DNA of 64,000 nt from CAIWHR01 sp963713275 (GCA_963713275.1 CAVQLG010000022.1:1-64000), one strand, 5' to 3'; shown: positions 26,037 to 35,155, counted from the stretch's first letter. Notes: generated by a model not told the origin, from the sequence alone. A program made the numbers and translations.

Positions 26037-26683
26037 AGCGCAAACCGAGCCGGCTGCGCCACGTTGCGAAGCGGCGCGATCACCGTCTCGAAGAGATCGG
26101 TGGTCGCGAACGAGTCCGCGCCCACCCAACGCACGATGCGCGCGGTCATCACCGGCGCCTCGCCAACGACGGCGAAGACCCGGCCGCCGGGTTTGAGCTG
26201 GCGCAGGAACACCGGGTCGAGGCGCGGGGTCGACCCCGTGAGCACGATCGCGTCGTATTCGCCGCGCCCGAACCCGCGTGCGCCGTCGCCGGTGTGCAGC
26301 GTCACCTCGCGCGGGCCCGCGCGCGCGAGGTTCTCGCGCGCCATGCGTGCGAGCTCGGGGACGATCTCGACACTCGTCACCTTGGCGCCCAGCGTCGCCA
26401 GCAGTGCCGCGAGGTATCCGCTGCCGGACCCGATCTCCAGCACGTCGTCGCCGGGCGTGAGCGCCAGGTCCTGGACCACGCGGGCCTCCATCTTCGGCGT
26501 CCACATCCGCTCGCCCTCGCCCAGCGGGAGCTCCAGGTCGGCGAAGGCCAGCAGCCGGTACGCGGGCGGGACGAACTCCTCGCGCCGCACCGTGAACAAG
26601 AGGTCGAGGATCTTCTGATCCAGCACCTCCCAGGTGCGGATCTGCTGTTCCACCATGTTGAAACGCGCTTGTTCGATGTCCAT
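26033..26683 (-). CDS. pcm: protein-L-isoaspartate O-methyltransferase
   Basis: SAM-dependent repair methyltransferase. The 216 residues include the SAM motif VLEIGSGSGYLAALLATLG, the VTSVEIVPELARMA acidic loop, and the N-terminal NMVEQQIRTWEVLD characteristic of the proteobacterial branch. The ATG at 26683 starts this conserved segment. Its upstream region is shared with livJ (348 bases, divergent). Confidence 0.93.
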   Translation of the reverse strand: MDIEQARFNMVEQQIRTWEVLDQKILDLLFTVRREEFVPPAYRLLAFADLELPLGEGERMWTPKMEARVVQDLALTPGDDVLEIGSGSGYLAALLATLGAKVTSVEIVPELARMARENLARAGPREVTLHTGDGARGFGRGEYDAIVLTGSTPRLDPVFLRQLKPGGRVFAVVGEAPVMTARIVRWVGADSFATTDLFETVIAPLRNVAQPARFAL

Positions 26684-27031
26684 CGTCGCATTCCGGCAGG
26701 GGGCGCCGGCGCCGAAGCGCCCCGATTCGGGTCTCAAAGGTGAAATCTGCCGCGGCGGCAAGCCCCGGTCAGTGACGCCAGTCACACGAAGCGCATCGCC
26801 TTTGCTTGGCGGACCCTGCCCACACCACGGCACAAATGACTCACGTTCATTTATTACGCGTTTTATTCGATTATCGCACGCCTGATCGCCCTTCCGCCGC
26901 GAAGAGCCCGCCGCAGGTCGGTGCCGGCGGTCGAAAGTCGGTCGGCGTCGGTTGACAGCGCTGCGGGCGCAGCCGATAATTCCCCGCTTTTTTTGACGAT
27001 CCCCAAACACCCACGGAGGCTACGAAAGTCC
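26684..27031. promoter_or_regulatory. pcm/livJ divergent intergenic region
   Basis: No gene is seen in these 348 bases. The part nearest pcm is GC-rich. 26834-26880 is unusually AT-rich for this genome, with ATGAC/GTTCAT imperfect dyad symmetry at 26836-26850. The livJ promoter lies at 26952-26980, followed by a run of seven T. Confidence 0.5.
26952..26980 (+). promoter_or_regulatory. strong sigma70 promoter of livJ
   Basis: TTGACA (26952-26957), a 17-base spacer, then GATAAT (26975-26980): a perfect -35, ideal spacing and a five-of-six -10. The start site would fall at about 26987, immediately before seven consecutive T (26988-26994). Confidence 0.75.
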
Positions 27032-28321
27032 ATGAATACCACGCGCAAGGTCGGTCTCACGCTCGTTGCCGCTGCGGTCGTCGCACTGTACGGTTGCGGC
27101 AAGGAAGAGCCCAAGAAGGCCGAAGCCCCGAAGGCGCCCGCCGCCCCCGTCGAGGAAGTCGTCGTCGTCAAGATCGGCCACGCGGGACCGTTGACCGGCG
27201 GCATCGCCCACCTCGGCAAGGACAACGAGAACGGCGTGCGCCTGGCACTCGAGGAGGCGAACGCGAAGAAGCTCAAAGTCGGCGGCAAGACGGTCAAGTT
27301 CGAACTGCTGTCGGAGGACGACCAGGCCGACCCGAAGCTCGGTCCGACCATCGCGCAGAAGTTCGCCGACGCCAAGGTCGCCGGCGTCGTCGGCCACCTC
27401 AATTCCGGCGTGACGATTCCCGCCTCCGCGGTGTACAACCAGGCCGGCATTCCCATGATCTCCGGTTCGGCGACCAACCCCAAGCTGACCGAGCAGGGCT
27501 TCAAGGTCGTCTTCCGCACCGTCGGCCGCGACGACCAGCAGGGTCCCGCCGTCGCCGCCTATATCGCCAACGAACTCAAGTTCAAGAAGGTCGCGGTCGC
27601 CGACGACGCCACCGCCTACGGCGAAGGTCTCGCCAACGAGGTCGAGAAGACGCTGAAGGCCGCGGGCGTGAACGTCGTCGCGCGCGAGAAGACCAACGAC
27701 AAGGCGACGGACTTCAAGGCGATCCTCACCAAGATCAAGGGCAAGAACCCCGACGCGATCTTCTACGGCGGCATGGACGCCACCGGCGGCCCGATGGTCA
27801 AGCAGGCGCGCGAGCTCGGCATCAAGGCCCAGTTCGCCTTCGGCGACGGCGCGTGCACCGCCGAGATGACCAAGCTGGGCGGTCAGGCGTCCGAGGGTCT
27901 GATCTGCTCGCAGGCCGGCATCCCGACGCAGATGGCGTCGAAGGGCTTCCAGGAAGCGTTCAAGGCCAAGTTCGGCGACGTGAAGCAGTACGCGCCGTTC
28001 TTCTACGATGGCGCCAACCTGCTCATCGCCGCGATGCAGAAGGCCGACTCGGCCGATCCGGCGAAATACCTGCCGGCACTGGCGGCGATCTCGTACGAGG
28101 GGGCGACCGGCAAGATCGAGTTCGACGAAAAGGGCGACCGCAAGGACGCCGAGATCACGATCTTCCAGATGAAGAACGGCAACGTCGAGCCGGTCGCGAT
28201 CGTCAAAGGCGGCAAGGCGACCAAGATCGAGATGACTCCCGCCGTCGCTCCCGCTGCGGCTCCCGCTCCAGCCGCCGCGCCAGCGCCGGCCGCTGCCCCG
28301 GCGGCCGCACCGAAGCAATAA
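27032..28321 (+). CDS. livJ: branched-chain amino acid ABC transporter substrate-binding protein
   Basis: Periplasmic receptor of the Liv transporter. After the signal segment (about 1-23) the type I solute-binding fold runs from VVVVKIGHAGPLTGGIAHLG to about residue 390, with the ligand loop SGSATNP. Two features are unusual: the signal ends VALYGC, so Cys23 could be lipidated (Tyr is atypical in a lipobox), and the C-terminus carries about 28 residues of Ala-Pro repeats absent from most LivJ. GGAGG lies 13 bases before the ATG, which is rather far. It is followed by a terminator, so livJ can be made in excess over livHMGF. Confidence 0.93.
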   Translation: MNTTRKVGLTLVAAAVVALYGCGKEEPKKAEAPKAPAAPVEEVVVVKIGHAGPLTGGIAHLGKDNENGVRLALEEANAKKLKVGGKTVKFELLSEDDQADPKLGPTIAQKFADAKVAGVVGHLNSGVTIPASAVYNQAGIPMISGSATNPKLTEQGFKVVFRTVGRDDQQGPAVAAYIANELKFKKVAVADDATAYGEGLANEVEKTLKAAGVNVVAREKTNDKATDFKAILTKIKGKNPDAIFYGGMDATGGPMVKQARELGIKAQFAFGDGACTAEMTKLGGQASEGLICSQAGIPTQMASKGFQEAFKAKFGDVKQYAPFFYDGANLLIAAMQKADSADPAKYLPALAAISYEGATGKIEFDEKGDRKDAEITIFQMKNGNVEPVAIVKGGKATKIEMTPAVAPAAAPAPAAAPAPAAAPAAAPKQ

Positions 28322-28341
28322 CGCGCGTTCCAGCCACCACG

Positions 28342-28363
28342 ACGGCGCCCTCCGGGGCGCCGT
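28342..28363 (+). terminator. Rho-independent terminator between livJ and livH
   Basis: ACGGCGCC (28342-28349), loop CTCCGG, GGCGCCGT (28356-28363), then TTTGTTG. The perfect 8-bp stem begins 21 bases after the livJ stop. Its inner stem sequence is the same as that of the terminator at 1081-1109. Confidence 0.75.
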
Positions 28364-28844
28364 TTTGTTGTGCGGAGCCGCCCGCCCTCGCCTCCCGCAC
28401 CTGCGAGCCCATCGGACCCGGAGCCTGGGCAGGAGCCGTCGCGGGCCGCGTGGATGCGCGAGGACAAAGGCGCCACGCTGTCGAGACGCCTAACGGGACC
28501 CTGTGTTGCGAGGCGAGGTGAGACCCCTCGCACCGCCTTCGCGCCGGCGCGGCGAACGAGCCCGCAGTTTGCGGGGCTTCTCGGGACGTTGCCGCCGACC
28601 GCCCGATGCACGAATGGGGTTCCCAGAGGGCCGCCCCCCCGATACCATTGTCACCGCCACGCTGACCCGCCCCGGCCTCTGGCGGGTGCCGCCGGGCATT
28701 CGACGGTTCGGCTGCAGTGTCGGCGGCGGTTGGCGAGGAGAACGCGGGCGAACAGCGCCGCAAGCCGACCGCGCAGCAGGAGGAGGAGGAGCCACTGGCT
28801 CTGTCGAATCCAGAGGTATCGCATCGCACCGGGAGCATCGCCGC
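28364..28844. other. livJ-livH intergenic region without a recognised gene
   Basis: About 480 bases. The frame of livH is open through much of it but encodes Arg/Gly/Pro-rich sequence unlike any LivH. No further terminator, RNA gene or clear promoter hexamers were seen. A promoter for livHMGF may lie here. Confidence 0.4.
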
Positions 28845-29849
28845 TTGGACATCTTCCTTCAGCAACTCGTCAACGGGCTCACGCTCGGCAGCGTCTACGC
28901 GGTGGTCGCGCTCGGCTACACGATGGTCTACGGGATCATTCAGCTCATCAACTTCGCCCACGGCGAGGTCGTGATGATCGGCGCGATGGTCGCGTTCACC
29001 GTGATCACGGCGCTGACCGGCGCCGGCACCGGGCTGCCGCCGGTCGCGATCGTGCTCGCCGGCGTGGCGGTCGCCGTCCCGGTCTGCATGACCGTGGGCT
29101 ACACGCTGGAACGCGTCGCGTATCGACCGTTGCGCACCGCGCCGCGCCTCGCGCCGCTGATCACGGCCATCGGGCTGTCGATCATCCTCCAGCACCTCGC
29201 GATGCTGATCTGGAGCCGCAACCCGATCCCGTTCCCGCAGATCATCACCGTCACCCCGTATCACTTCACCGGCAATCCGGACGGCGCCACGATCACCAAC
29301 GTCCAGATCGCCATCATCGTCACCTCCGTCCTGATGATGGCCGGGCTCCTGGGCCTCGTCTACCGGACCAAGCTCGGCATCGCGATGCGCGCCACGTCGC
29401 AGAACCAGCAAGTGGCGGGGCTGATGGGGATCAACATCAACACGGTGATTGCGCTCACCTTCGTCATCGGCGCCGGGCTGGCCGCCGTGGCCGGCGTGAT
29501 GGTGGGCACCTACTACGGCATCGCGCAGTACCAGATGGGGTTCCTGCTCGGCCTCAAGGCGTTCTCCGCCGCGGTCCTCGGGGGCATCGGCAACCTGGCC
29601 GGCGCGATGCTCGGCGGAATGCTGCTCGGCGTGATCGAGGCGCTGGGTGCCGGCTACGTCGGGGAGATCACCAATCTCTGCCGGCTGGCGAGCTGGTCGG
29701 ACGCCATCGCCGCGCGCTGCGTCACCGACCCGAACCTGACGCTGTTCGGCAGCAACTACCAGGACGTGTTCGCGTTCCTGGTGCTGATCGCCGTCCTCGT
29801 CTTCCGGCCGTCGGGCCTGCTCGGCGAGCGCGTCAGCGATCGCGCCTGA
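28845..29849 (+). CDS. livH: branched-chain amino acid ABC transporter permease LivH
   Basis: Inner-membrane permease of 334 residues with about eight transmembrane helices. A TTG start at 28845, with GGGAG nine bases upstream, begins the conserved LDIFLQQLVNGLTLGSVYAV. Other family landmarks are YTMVYGIIQLINFAHGEV near the N-terminus, ITAIGLSIILQHLA, and the ATPase-coupling region around FSAAVLGGIGNLAGAM. It contains an insertion near the C-terminus with three cysteines/arginines (LCRLASWSDAIAARC) before the last helix. Confidence 0.93.
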   Translation: MDIFLQQLVNGLTLGSVYAVVALGYTMVYGIIQLINFAHGEVVMIGAMVAFTVITALTGAGTGLPPVAIVLAGVAVAVPVCMTVGYTLERVAYRPLRTAPRLAPLITAIGLSIILQHLAMLIWSRNPIPFPQIITVTPYHFTGNPDGATITNVQIAIIVTSVLMMAGLLGLVYRTKLGIAMRATSQNQQVAGLMGININTVIALTFVIGAGLAAVAGVMVGTYYGIAQYQMGFLLGLKAFSAAVLGGIGNLAGAMLGGMLLGVIEALGAGYVGEITNLCRLASWSDAIAARCVTDPNLTLFGSNYQDVFAFLVLIAVLVFRPSGLLGERVSDRA

Positions 29850-29865
29850 CCCGGGAGTCGCCGCG

Positions 29866-30951
29866 ATGCCCTCCGCCCGTCCGCTGCTCGACTTCCGCAA
29901 GAACCCCTACGGCGCCTGGGCCGGCGTCGTCCTCATCGGCGTGGCACTCGTCGCCCTGCCGTTCGTGCTGACCGGCATCGGCACCGCGTGGGTGCGCATC
30001 ACCAACCTCGCGATCCTGTTCGTGCTGCTGTCGCTGGGACTCAACATCGTCGTCGGCTTCGCCGGACTGCTCGACCTGGGCTATATCGCCTTCTACGCCG
30101 TCGGCGCCTATACGTACGCGGTGCTCGCGAGCCCCCATTTCAACCTGCACCTGCCGTTCTGGGTGATCCTGCCCATCGGCGCGGCGGTGGCCTGCTTCTT
30201 CGGGGTCGTACTCGGAACACCGACGCTCAAGCTGCGCGGCGACTACCTCGCGATCGTCACGCTGGGCTTCGGCGAGATCGTGCGCATCTTCATGAACAAC
30301 CTCTCGCAGCCGATCAACCTGACGAACGGTCCGCAGGGCATCACCTTGATCGATCCGTTCTCCATCGGCAGCTTCAGCTTCGCCAAGACCGAGATGATCG
30401 CGGGCCTCACTTTCACCGGACCGATCAAGTACTACTACCTGCTCGTGCTGGTGCTGATCGTCGTCGTGATCGTGAACCTGCGGCTGCAGAATTCGCGGAT
30501 CGGCCGCGCCTGGGAGGCAATCCGCGAGGACGAGATCGCGGCCCGGGCGATGGGCATCAACACCACCCGGATCAAGCTGCTCGCGTTCGCCATGGGCGCG
30601 TCGTTCGGCGGCATCTCGGGCGGCATCTTCTCGGCCACGCAGGGTTTCATCAGCCCGGAGAGCTTCGTGCTGGTCGAGTCGATCATGGTGCTGTCGATGG
30701 TGGTTCTGGGCGGCATGGGCAATATCTGGGGCGTGATCCTCGGCGCGGTGCTGCTCTCGTTCGTGCCCGAGGTGCTGCGTTACACCGTCGAGCCGGTGCA
30801 GAAGGCGCTGTTCGGCCGCCTGCTGGTCGAGCCCGAAGTGATCCGCATGCTGCTGTTCGGGCTCGCGCTGGTGCTGATGATGCTCTTCCGACCGGCGGGC
30901 ATCCTTCCCTCCGCGCTGCGCAAGCGCGAGCTCGAGACCCCGCAGCGATGA
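29866..30951 (+). CDS. livM: branched-chain amino acid ABC transporter permease LivM
   Basis: Second membrane subunit, 361 residues. It has the LSLGLNIVVGFAGLLDLGYIAFYAVGAY-type segment (first residues 52-72), LKLRGDYLAIVTLGFGEIVR, and the coupling loop AIREDEIAARAMGINTTRIK, which contacts LivG/LivF. A hydrophobic C-terminal half follows. It lies 16 bases after livH and eight bases before livG. Confidence 0.95.
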   Translation: MPSARPLLDFRKNPYGAWAGVVLIGVALVALPFVLTGIGTAWVRITNLAILFVLLSLGLNIVVGFAGLLDLGYIAFYAVGAYTYAVLASPHFNLHLPFWVILPIGAAVACFFGVVLGTPTLKLRGDYLAIVTLGFGEIVRIFMNNLSQPINLTNGPQGITLIDPFSIGSFSFAKTEMIAGLTFTGPIKYYYLLVLVLIVVVIVNLRLQNSRIGRAWEAIREDEIAARAMGINTTRIKLLAFAMGASFGGISGGIFSATQGFISPESFVLVESIMVLSMVVLGGMGNIWGVILGAVLLSFVPEVLRYTVEPVQKALFGRLLVEPEVIRMLLFGLALVLMMLFRPAGILPSALRKRELETPQR

Positions 30952-30958
30952 GACCGCG

Positions 30959-31759
30959 ATGACCGACCACCATCTCGTCCTGCTGCGGGCGCGAGGCATC
31001 AGCAAGCGCTTCGGCGGCGTGCAGGCGCTCTCCGACGTGAGTTTCACCATCAACCACGGCGAGATCTACGGCCTGATCGGCCCCAACGGCGCCGGCAAGA
31101 CCAGCCTGTTCAACGTGTTGACGGGCATCTACACACCCGAGGCCGGCGACTTCGTGTTCGATGGCCTGCCGCTCGTCGAGCAGAAGCCCCACCAGGTCGC
31201 AGCCCGCGGCATCGCGCGGACCTTCCAGAACATCCGGCTGTTCGCCAATCTGTCGGCGCTCGAGAACGTGATGATCGGCCGCCACGTGCGCACGACCGCC
31301 AGCGTGTGGGGGGCGATCCTGCGCGACGCTACGACGCGCGCCGAGGAGCGTTCGATCGAGAAGCGCGCCTACGAACTGCTCGAGTACGTTGGCGTGCACA
31401 AGCGCGCGAACGACCTCGCCAAGCACCTCGCATACGGCGACCAGCGCCGCCTCGAGATCGCGCGCGCGCTCGCGACCGAGCCCAAGTTGCTCGCGCTCGA
31501 CGAGCCCGCCGCCGGGATGAACGCCACCGAGACCTCGTCGCTCGCCGGTCTGCTCGAGGACATCCGCCGCGACGGCACGACGATCCTGCTGATCGAGCAC
31601 GACATGAAGCTGGTGATGAGCGTCTGCGACCGGGTGCTCGTGCTCGACTACGGGAAGAAGATCGCCGAAGGCACCGCGCGCGACGTGCAGAACGACGCGA
31701 AGGTGATCCAGGCCTACCTCGGTGGCGATATCGCACTCAACCTGAAGGGAGCCGGCTAG
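30959..31759 (+). CDS. livG: branched-chain amino acid ABC transporter ATP-binding protein LivG
   Basis: ATPase subunit of 266 residues. Walker A is GPNGAGKTSLFNVLTG and the Q-loop region is IARTFQNIRLFANLS. The signature area reads HLAYGDQRRLEIARAL, with YGDQ in place of SGGQ as usual for LivG. Walker B is LLALDEPAAGMN and the H-loop is LIEHDM. Its TAG stop shares a base with the livF GTG. Confidence 0.96.
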   Translation: MTDHHLVLLRARGISKRFGGVQALSDVSFTINHGEIYGLIGPNGAGKTSLFNVLTGIYTPEAGDFVFDGLPLVEQKPHQVAARGIARTFQNIRLFANLSALENVMIGRHVRTTASVWGAILRDATTRAEERSIEKRAYELLEYVGVHKRANDLAKHLAYGDQRRLEIARALATEPKLLALDEPAAGMNATETSSLAGLLEDIRRDGTTILLIEHDMKLVMSVCDRVLVLDYGKKIAEGTARDVQNDAKVIQAYLGGDIALNLKGAG

Positions 31760-32499
31760 TGGCTGCGGACCAAGCGACGCGCAAACCGCTGCTCGAGCTC
31801 TCGCGGCTCGAGGTGGCCTACGGAGGCATCCAGGCGGTCAAGGGGATCGACCTCAACGTCGATCAGGGCGAGCTCGTCTGCCTCATCGGCGCCAACGGGG
31901 CAGGCAAGACGACCACGCTGAAGGGCATCTGCGGCGTGCAGCCGGTCAAGGCCGGCAGCATTCGCTACGAAGGGGAGAAGATCACGGGCAAACCGCCTTA
32001 CCAGCTGGTGCGCCGCGGGCTCGCGATGGTGCCCGAGGGTCGTGGCGTGTTCGGCGCGCTGACGATCGAGGAGAACCTGGCGATGGGCGCCTACGCCCGG
32101 CGCGACGGCGCCGCCGTGCGGCACGACATCGAGCACGTGTTCTCGCTGTTTCCGCGCCTCAAGGAGCGCCGCCGGCAGACCGCGGGAACGCTCTCCGGCG
32201 GCGAGCAGCAGATGCTCGCGATCGGCCGCGCGCTGATGTCGAAGCCGCGGCTGCTGCTGCTCGACGAGCCGTCGATGGGCCTCGCCCCGCTGATGGTGCA
32301 GAAGGTCTTCGAGACGGTCCTGTCGGTGTCGAGGGAAGGCGTCACCATTCTGCTCATCGAGCAGAACGCGAAGCTCGCCCTCGAGGTCAGCAGCCGCGGC
32401 TACGTGATGGAGTCGGGCCAGATCACTCTCGCCGGGGACGCGAAGACGCTGCTGCACGACCCCGCAGTCCGCGCCGCCTATCTGGGTGAGGCGGCGTGA
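31759..32499 (+). CDS. livF: branched-chain amino acid ABC transporter ATP-binding protein LivF
   Basis: Second ATPase subunit, 246 residues. Walker A is GANGAGKTTTLKGICG, the signature is TLSGGEQQMLAIGRALM, Walker B is LLLLDEPSMGLAP and the H-loop is LIEQNA. The GTG start at 31759 overlaps the livG stop (TAGTG), so the pair is translationally coupled. The downstream membrane-protein gene starts one base after its stop. Confidence 0.95.
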   Translation: MAADQATRKPLLELSRLEVAYGGIQAVKGIDLNVDQGELVCLIGANGAGKTTTLKGICGVQPVKAGSIRYEGEKITGKPPYQLVRRGLAMVPEGRGVFGALTIEENLAMGAYARRDGAAVRHDIEHVFSLFPRLKERRRQTAGTLSGGEQQMLAIGRALMSKPRLLLLDEPSMGLAPLMVQKVFETVLSVSREGVTILLIEQNAKLALEVSSRGYVMESGQITLAGDAKTLLHDPAVRAAYLGEAA

Positions 32500-32500
32500 G

Positions 32501-33307
32501 ATGAGCCCGAAGGGCCGTCCCGAGGGCGAACACCGCAGCGCGCAGCGCAGGTCTCCGGTGAGCAGTCCCGTCCCGCAGCCCCCCTCGCGGGTACCGCGGC
32601 CTGCCGCGCACCTGCACGCGCGCATCGTGCCTTGGCGGCACGCGCTCGCCTGGTTCGAAGACGCGATGCGCCTGTGGAAACGCGCCCCCGTGCCCTGGGC
32701 CGTGCTGGCGCTCGCGACGCTCGGGAGCGAATTCGCGCTGCAGGCCGTGCCCGCCGTGGGGTCGCTGCTCGGCAAGGTCCTGACGCCGCTGGTCGGCTGC
32801 GGGATGGTCTTCGCCGCGGCCGTCGCCGACCGCGGCCGGCGTCCGTCGGTGAGCCTCGCCATAGCGGGGTTTCGCGCCCGCGGCAGCGCGATCGCGGCGG
32901 TCGTCACCGCGAGCATGGTCGCGTTTGCCGCCGAGGCCTACGCCGCGTGGTGGGTCGCCGACGTGAACCTGCTCGCACCCGAGCGCGGCGACGCCGACCT
33001 CTCCGTCACCGCGATCCTCGGCATCTACGCGATTGGCGTCCTCGCCTCGCTTCCGGTTGGCTTCGTGCCGTTCCACGTCCTGCTGGAGAACGCCGGCTTC
33101 GGCGCGGCGTTCGCGGCGAGCTGGCGGGCGTTCGCGCTCAACACGGGCCCGCTGCTCGTCTATGCGGCGGCGTCGCTGCTGCTGCTGGGCGTCGGAATGA
33201 TGACGATGGGCGTCGCGCTGGTCGTCGTTCTTCCGCTGTGGACCGCCGCCGCGTACGCGGCCTGGAAGGATATCTTCGGCCTGCGCGACGCGCCCGGGGA
33301 GACGTGA
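32501..33307 (+). CDS. multi-pass membrane protein, BPSS1780-like family
   Basis: The 268 residues have a basic Pro/Arg-rich N-terminal 35 residues followed by about six hydrophobic segments: for example VPWAVLALATLGSEFAL, LTPLVGCGMVFAAAVA, VVTASMVAFAAEAYAAWWVA and LLVYAAASLLLLGVGMM. The WFEDAMRLWKRAP entry and the VLPLWTAAAYAAWKDIF end are shared with a betaproteobacterial membrane family of unknown function. The ATG at 32501 follows the livF TGA directly, so it is probably co-transcribed with liv, but no transport role is shown. Confidence 0.75.
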   Translation: MSPKGRPEGEHRSAQRRSPVSSPVPQPPSRVPRPAAHLHARIVPWRHALAWFEDAMRLWKRAPVPWAVLALATLGSEFALQAVPAVGSLLGKVLTPLVGCGMVFAAAVADRGRRPSVSLAIAGFRARGSAIAAVVTASMVAFAAEAYAAWWVADVNLLAPERGDADLSVTAILGIYAIGVLASLPVGFVPFHVLLENAGFGAAFAASWRAFALNTGPLLVYAAASLLLLGVGMMTMGVALVVVLPLWTAAAYAAWKDIFGLRDAPGET

Positions 33308-33397
33308 GGCCGGGCACCCCGAGCACGCCGCGGCCCCGCGCCCACGCGCCCGGGCATCGCAGGCGGGCAGCTCTCGGCGGGGACCGCAACCTGCAGG

Positions 33398-33673
33398 CTA
33401 GCGCGTGGGCGCACGCGAAAAGCCGGACAGCCGCTCCGGAAGCGCTTCGTCGACGTCGACCGCGACGACCCGCGCGAACGAGGGTCCGCGCCGAGCCCAG
33501 GCCACCACGGCAGCGACGGCCTCGGGCTCGCCCTGCACCAGCGCCTCGACGCTCCCGTCGCTCAGGTTGCGCACCCAGCCCTCGACGCCTTCGGCCCGGG
33601 CGACGACCACCATCGATTCGCGGAACCCGACGCCCTGCACGCGACCCCGGATGAGCAGCCTGCGCCCGATCAT
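33398..33673 (-). CDS. acyP: acylphosphatase
   Basis: Small hydrolase of carboxyl-phosphate bonds, 91 residues. The phosphate loop is GRVQGVGFRES with the catalytic Arg, and the catalytic Asn is in GWVRNLSDGSVE. The start overlaps the NUDIX stop by four bases. It ends a leftward run of genes and is convergent with the BPSS1780-like gene. Confidence 0.94.
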   Translation of the reverse strand: MIGRRLLIRGRVQGVGFRESMVVVARAEGVEGWVRNLSDGSVEALVQGEPEAVAAVVAWARRGPSFARVVAVDVDEALPERLSGFSRAPTR

Positions 33674-34251
33674 CGCTGCCGTCGCCGCCGCTCGAGCATG
33701 AGCAGGGCCGCCACCGTCTTGACGTCAGTGATCTCGCCGCGGTCGAGCGCGGCCAGCATGGCGTCGATCGTCAGCTCGCGGATTTCCAGGAACTCCCCGT
33801 GATCGAGCTGCGCCCCAACGTGGGTGAGCCCCTCGGCAAGGAAGAGCTCGATCGCCTCGGTCGAATACGAGATGACGGTGTGCACGGTGCCCAGCCGCGT
33901 CCACGCGCTTGCGGTGTAACCGGCCTCCTCCTTGAGTTCGCGCTGCGCGGTCGCCAGCGCCGTCTCGCCCGGATCGAGTTTCCCCGCCGGGAACTCGAGA
34001 AACACCCGGTTGAGCGGGTAGCGGAACTGGCGTTCGACGACCAGCCTGCCCTCGCCGAGCACCGGCACGATCAGGACGGCCCCCGGATGCACGATGTACT
34101 CGCGCGTCGCCTCGCCGCCGTTGGGCAGGCGCACGCGATCGCGCCGGACGTGCAGCAGCTTGCCCGCGTACACGCATTCGGAGCCAAGCGGTCGCTCGAC
34201 CAGGTGATCGTCGTCGAAGCCATGCTGCGGTTGCGGTCGCGGGTCATCCAT
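33670..34251 (-). CDS. NUDIX hydrolase, ADP-ribose pyrophosphatase type
   Basis: The 193 residues contain a complete NUDIX box, GKLDPGETALATAQRELKEE followed by AG, with the Arg-Glu-x-x-Glu-Glu core. The Pro (FLEFPAGKL) and the preceding RQFRYPLNRVFLE stretch are typical of ADP-ribose pyrophosphatases. The N-terminal GSECVYAGKLLHVRRDRVRLP also fits that subfamily. Its start lies within the last codons of hemF (eight-base overlap). Confidence 0.92.
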   Translation of the reverse strand: MDDPRPQPQHGFDDDHLVERPLGSECVYAGKLLHVRRDRVRLPNGGEATREYIVHPGAVLIVPVLGEGRLVVERQFRYPLNRVFLEFPAGKLDPGETALATAQRELKEEAGYTASAWTRLGTVHTVISYSTEAIELFLAEGLTHVGAQLDHGEFLEIRELTIDAMLAALDRGEITDVKTVAALLMLERRRRQR

Positions 34252-35155
34252 CGAGCCAGTCCCTGCCGGTGAGGAAATCGGAGGTAAGCCGCGCCTCGGG
34301 AGAGCCGGGTTCCGGCCGCCAGTCGTAACGCCACTTCACGATCGGCGGCAGCGACATCAGGATCGCTTCCGTGCGCCCGTTCGACTGCAGCCCGAACAGC
34401 GTCCCGCGGTCCCAGACTAGGTTGAACTCCACATAGCGGCCGCGGCGATACGCCTGGAAATCGCGCTCCCGCTCGCCGTACTCGTGGCCGCGGCGCCGTT
34501 CGAGAATCGGCAGATACGCGTCGAGGAAGCGGTCGCCGACGCTGCGCGTCAGCGCGAAGCAGCGCTCGAACCCCCCCTCGTTGAGGTCGTCGTAGAAGAT
34601 GCCCCCGACGCCGCGCGGCTCGCGCCGGTGGCGCAGGTAGAAGTACTCGTCGCACCAGCGCTTGTACCTTGCGTGCACGTCGCTGCCGAAGGGCGCCAGC
34701 GCGTCCCGGCAGACGCGGTGGAAGTGAACGGCGTCCTCGGCGAAGGCGTAGTACGGCGTGAGGTCCATGCCCCCGCCGAACCACCAGACGTCGGCTGTCG
34801 CCTCGCTCGCCGGCGCGTGCGCGACAAACATGCGCAGATTGAGGTGCACCGTCGGCACGTAGGGATTGCGCGGGTGCAGGACCACAGAGACGCCCATCGC
34901 CTCCCACGCGCGTCCCGCGATTCCGGGGCGCGACGCCGTCGCCGAGGGCGGCAGCTTGTCGCCCATCACGTGCGAGAAGTTGACGCCGCCGCGCTCGAGG
35001 ACGCGGCCATCCTCGACCAGCCGGGCAATGCCGCCACCGCCTTCCGGTCGCTCCCAGGCGTCACGGCCGAAAGCGTCGCCGGCGACGGCCTCCAGCGCCG
35101 CGACCAGCCGGTCCTGAAGCGCGAGGAAGTAATGGCGGGGTACGGAGATGTCCAT
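34244..35155 (-). CDS. hemF: oxygen-dependent coproporphyrinogen III oxidase
   Basis: Aerobic decarboxylation of coproporphyrinogen III to protoporphyrinogen IX. The 303 residues match the family and include the conserved WFGGGMDLTPYYAFAED, GVGGIFYDDLNEGGFE, and the C-terminal RYVEFNLVWDRGTLFGLQ and RTEAILMSLPP. The ATG at 35155 starts MDISVPRHYFLALQ, the usual N-terminus. It may share a transcript with purD 86 bases upstream. Confidence 0.97.
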   Translation of the reverse strand: MDISVPRHYFLALQDRLVAALEAVAGDAFGRDAWERPEGGGGIARLVEDGRVLERGGVNFSHVMGDKLPPSATASRPGIAGRAWEAMGVSVVLHPRNPYVPTVHLNLRMFVAHAPASEATADVWWFGGGMDLTPYYAFAEDAVHFHRVCRDALAPFGSDVHARYKRWCDEYFYLRHRREPRGVGGIFYDDLNEGGFERCFALTRSVGDRFLDAYLPILERRRGHEYGERERDFQAYRRGRYVEFNLVWDRGTLFGLQSNGRTEAILMSLPPIVKWRYDWRPEPGSPEARLTSDFLTGRDWLDG

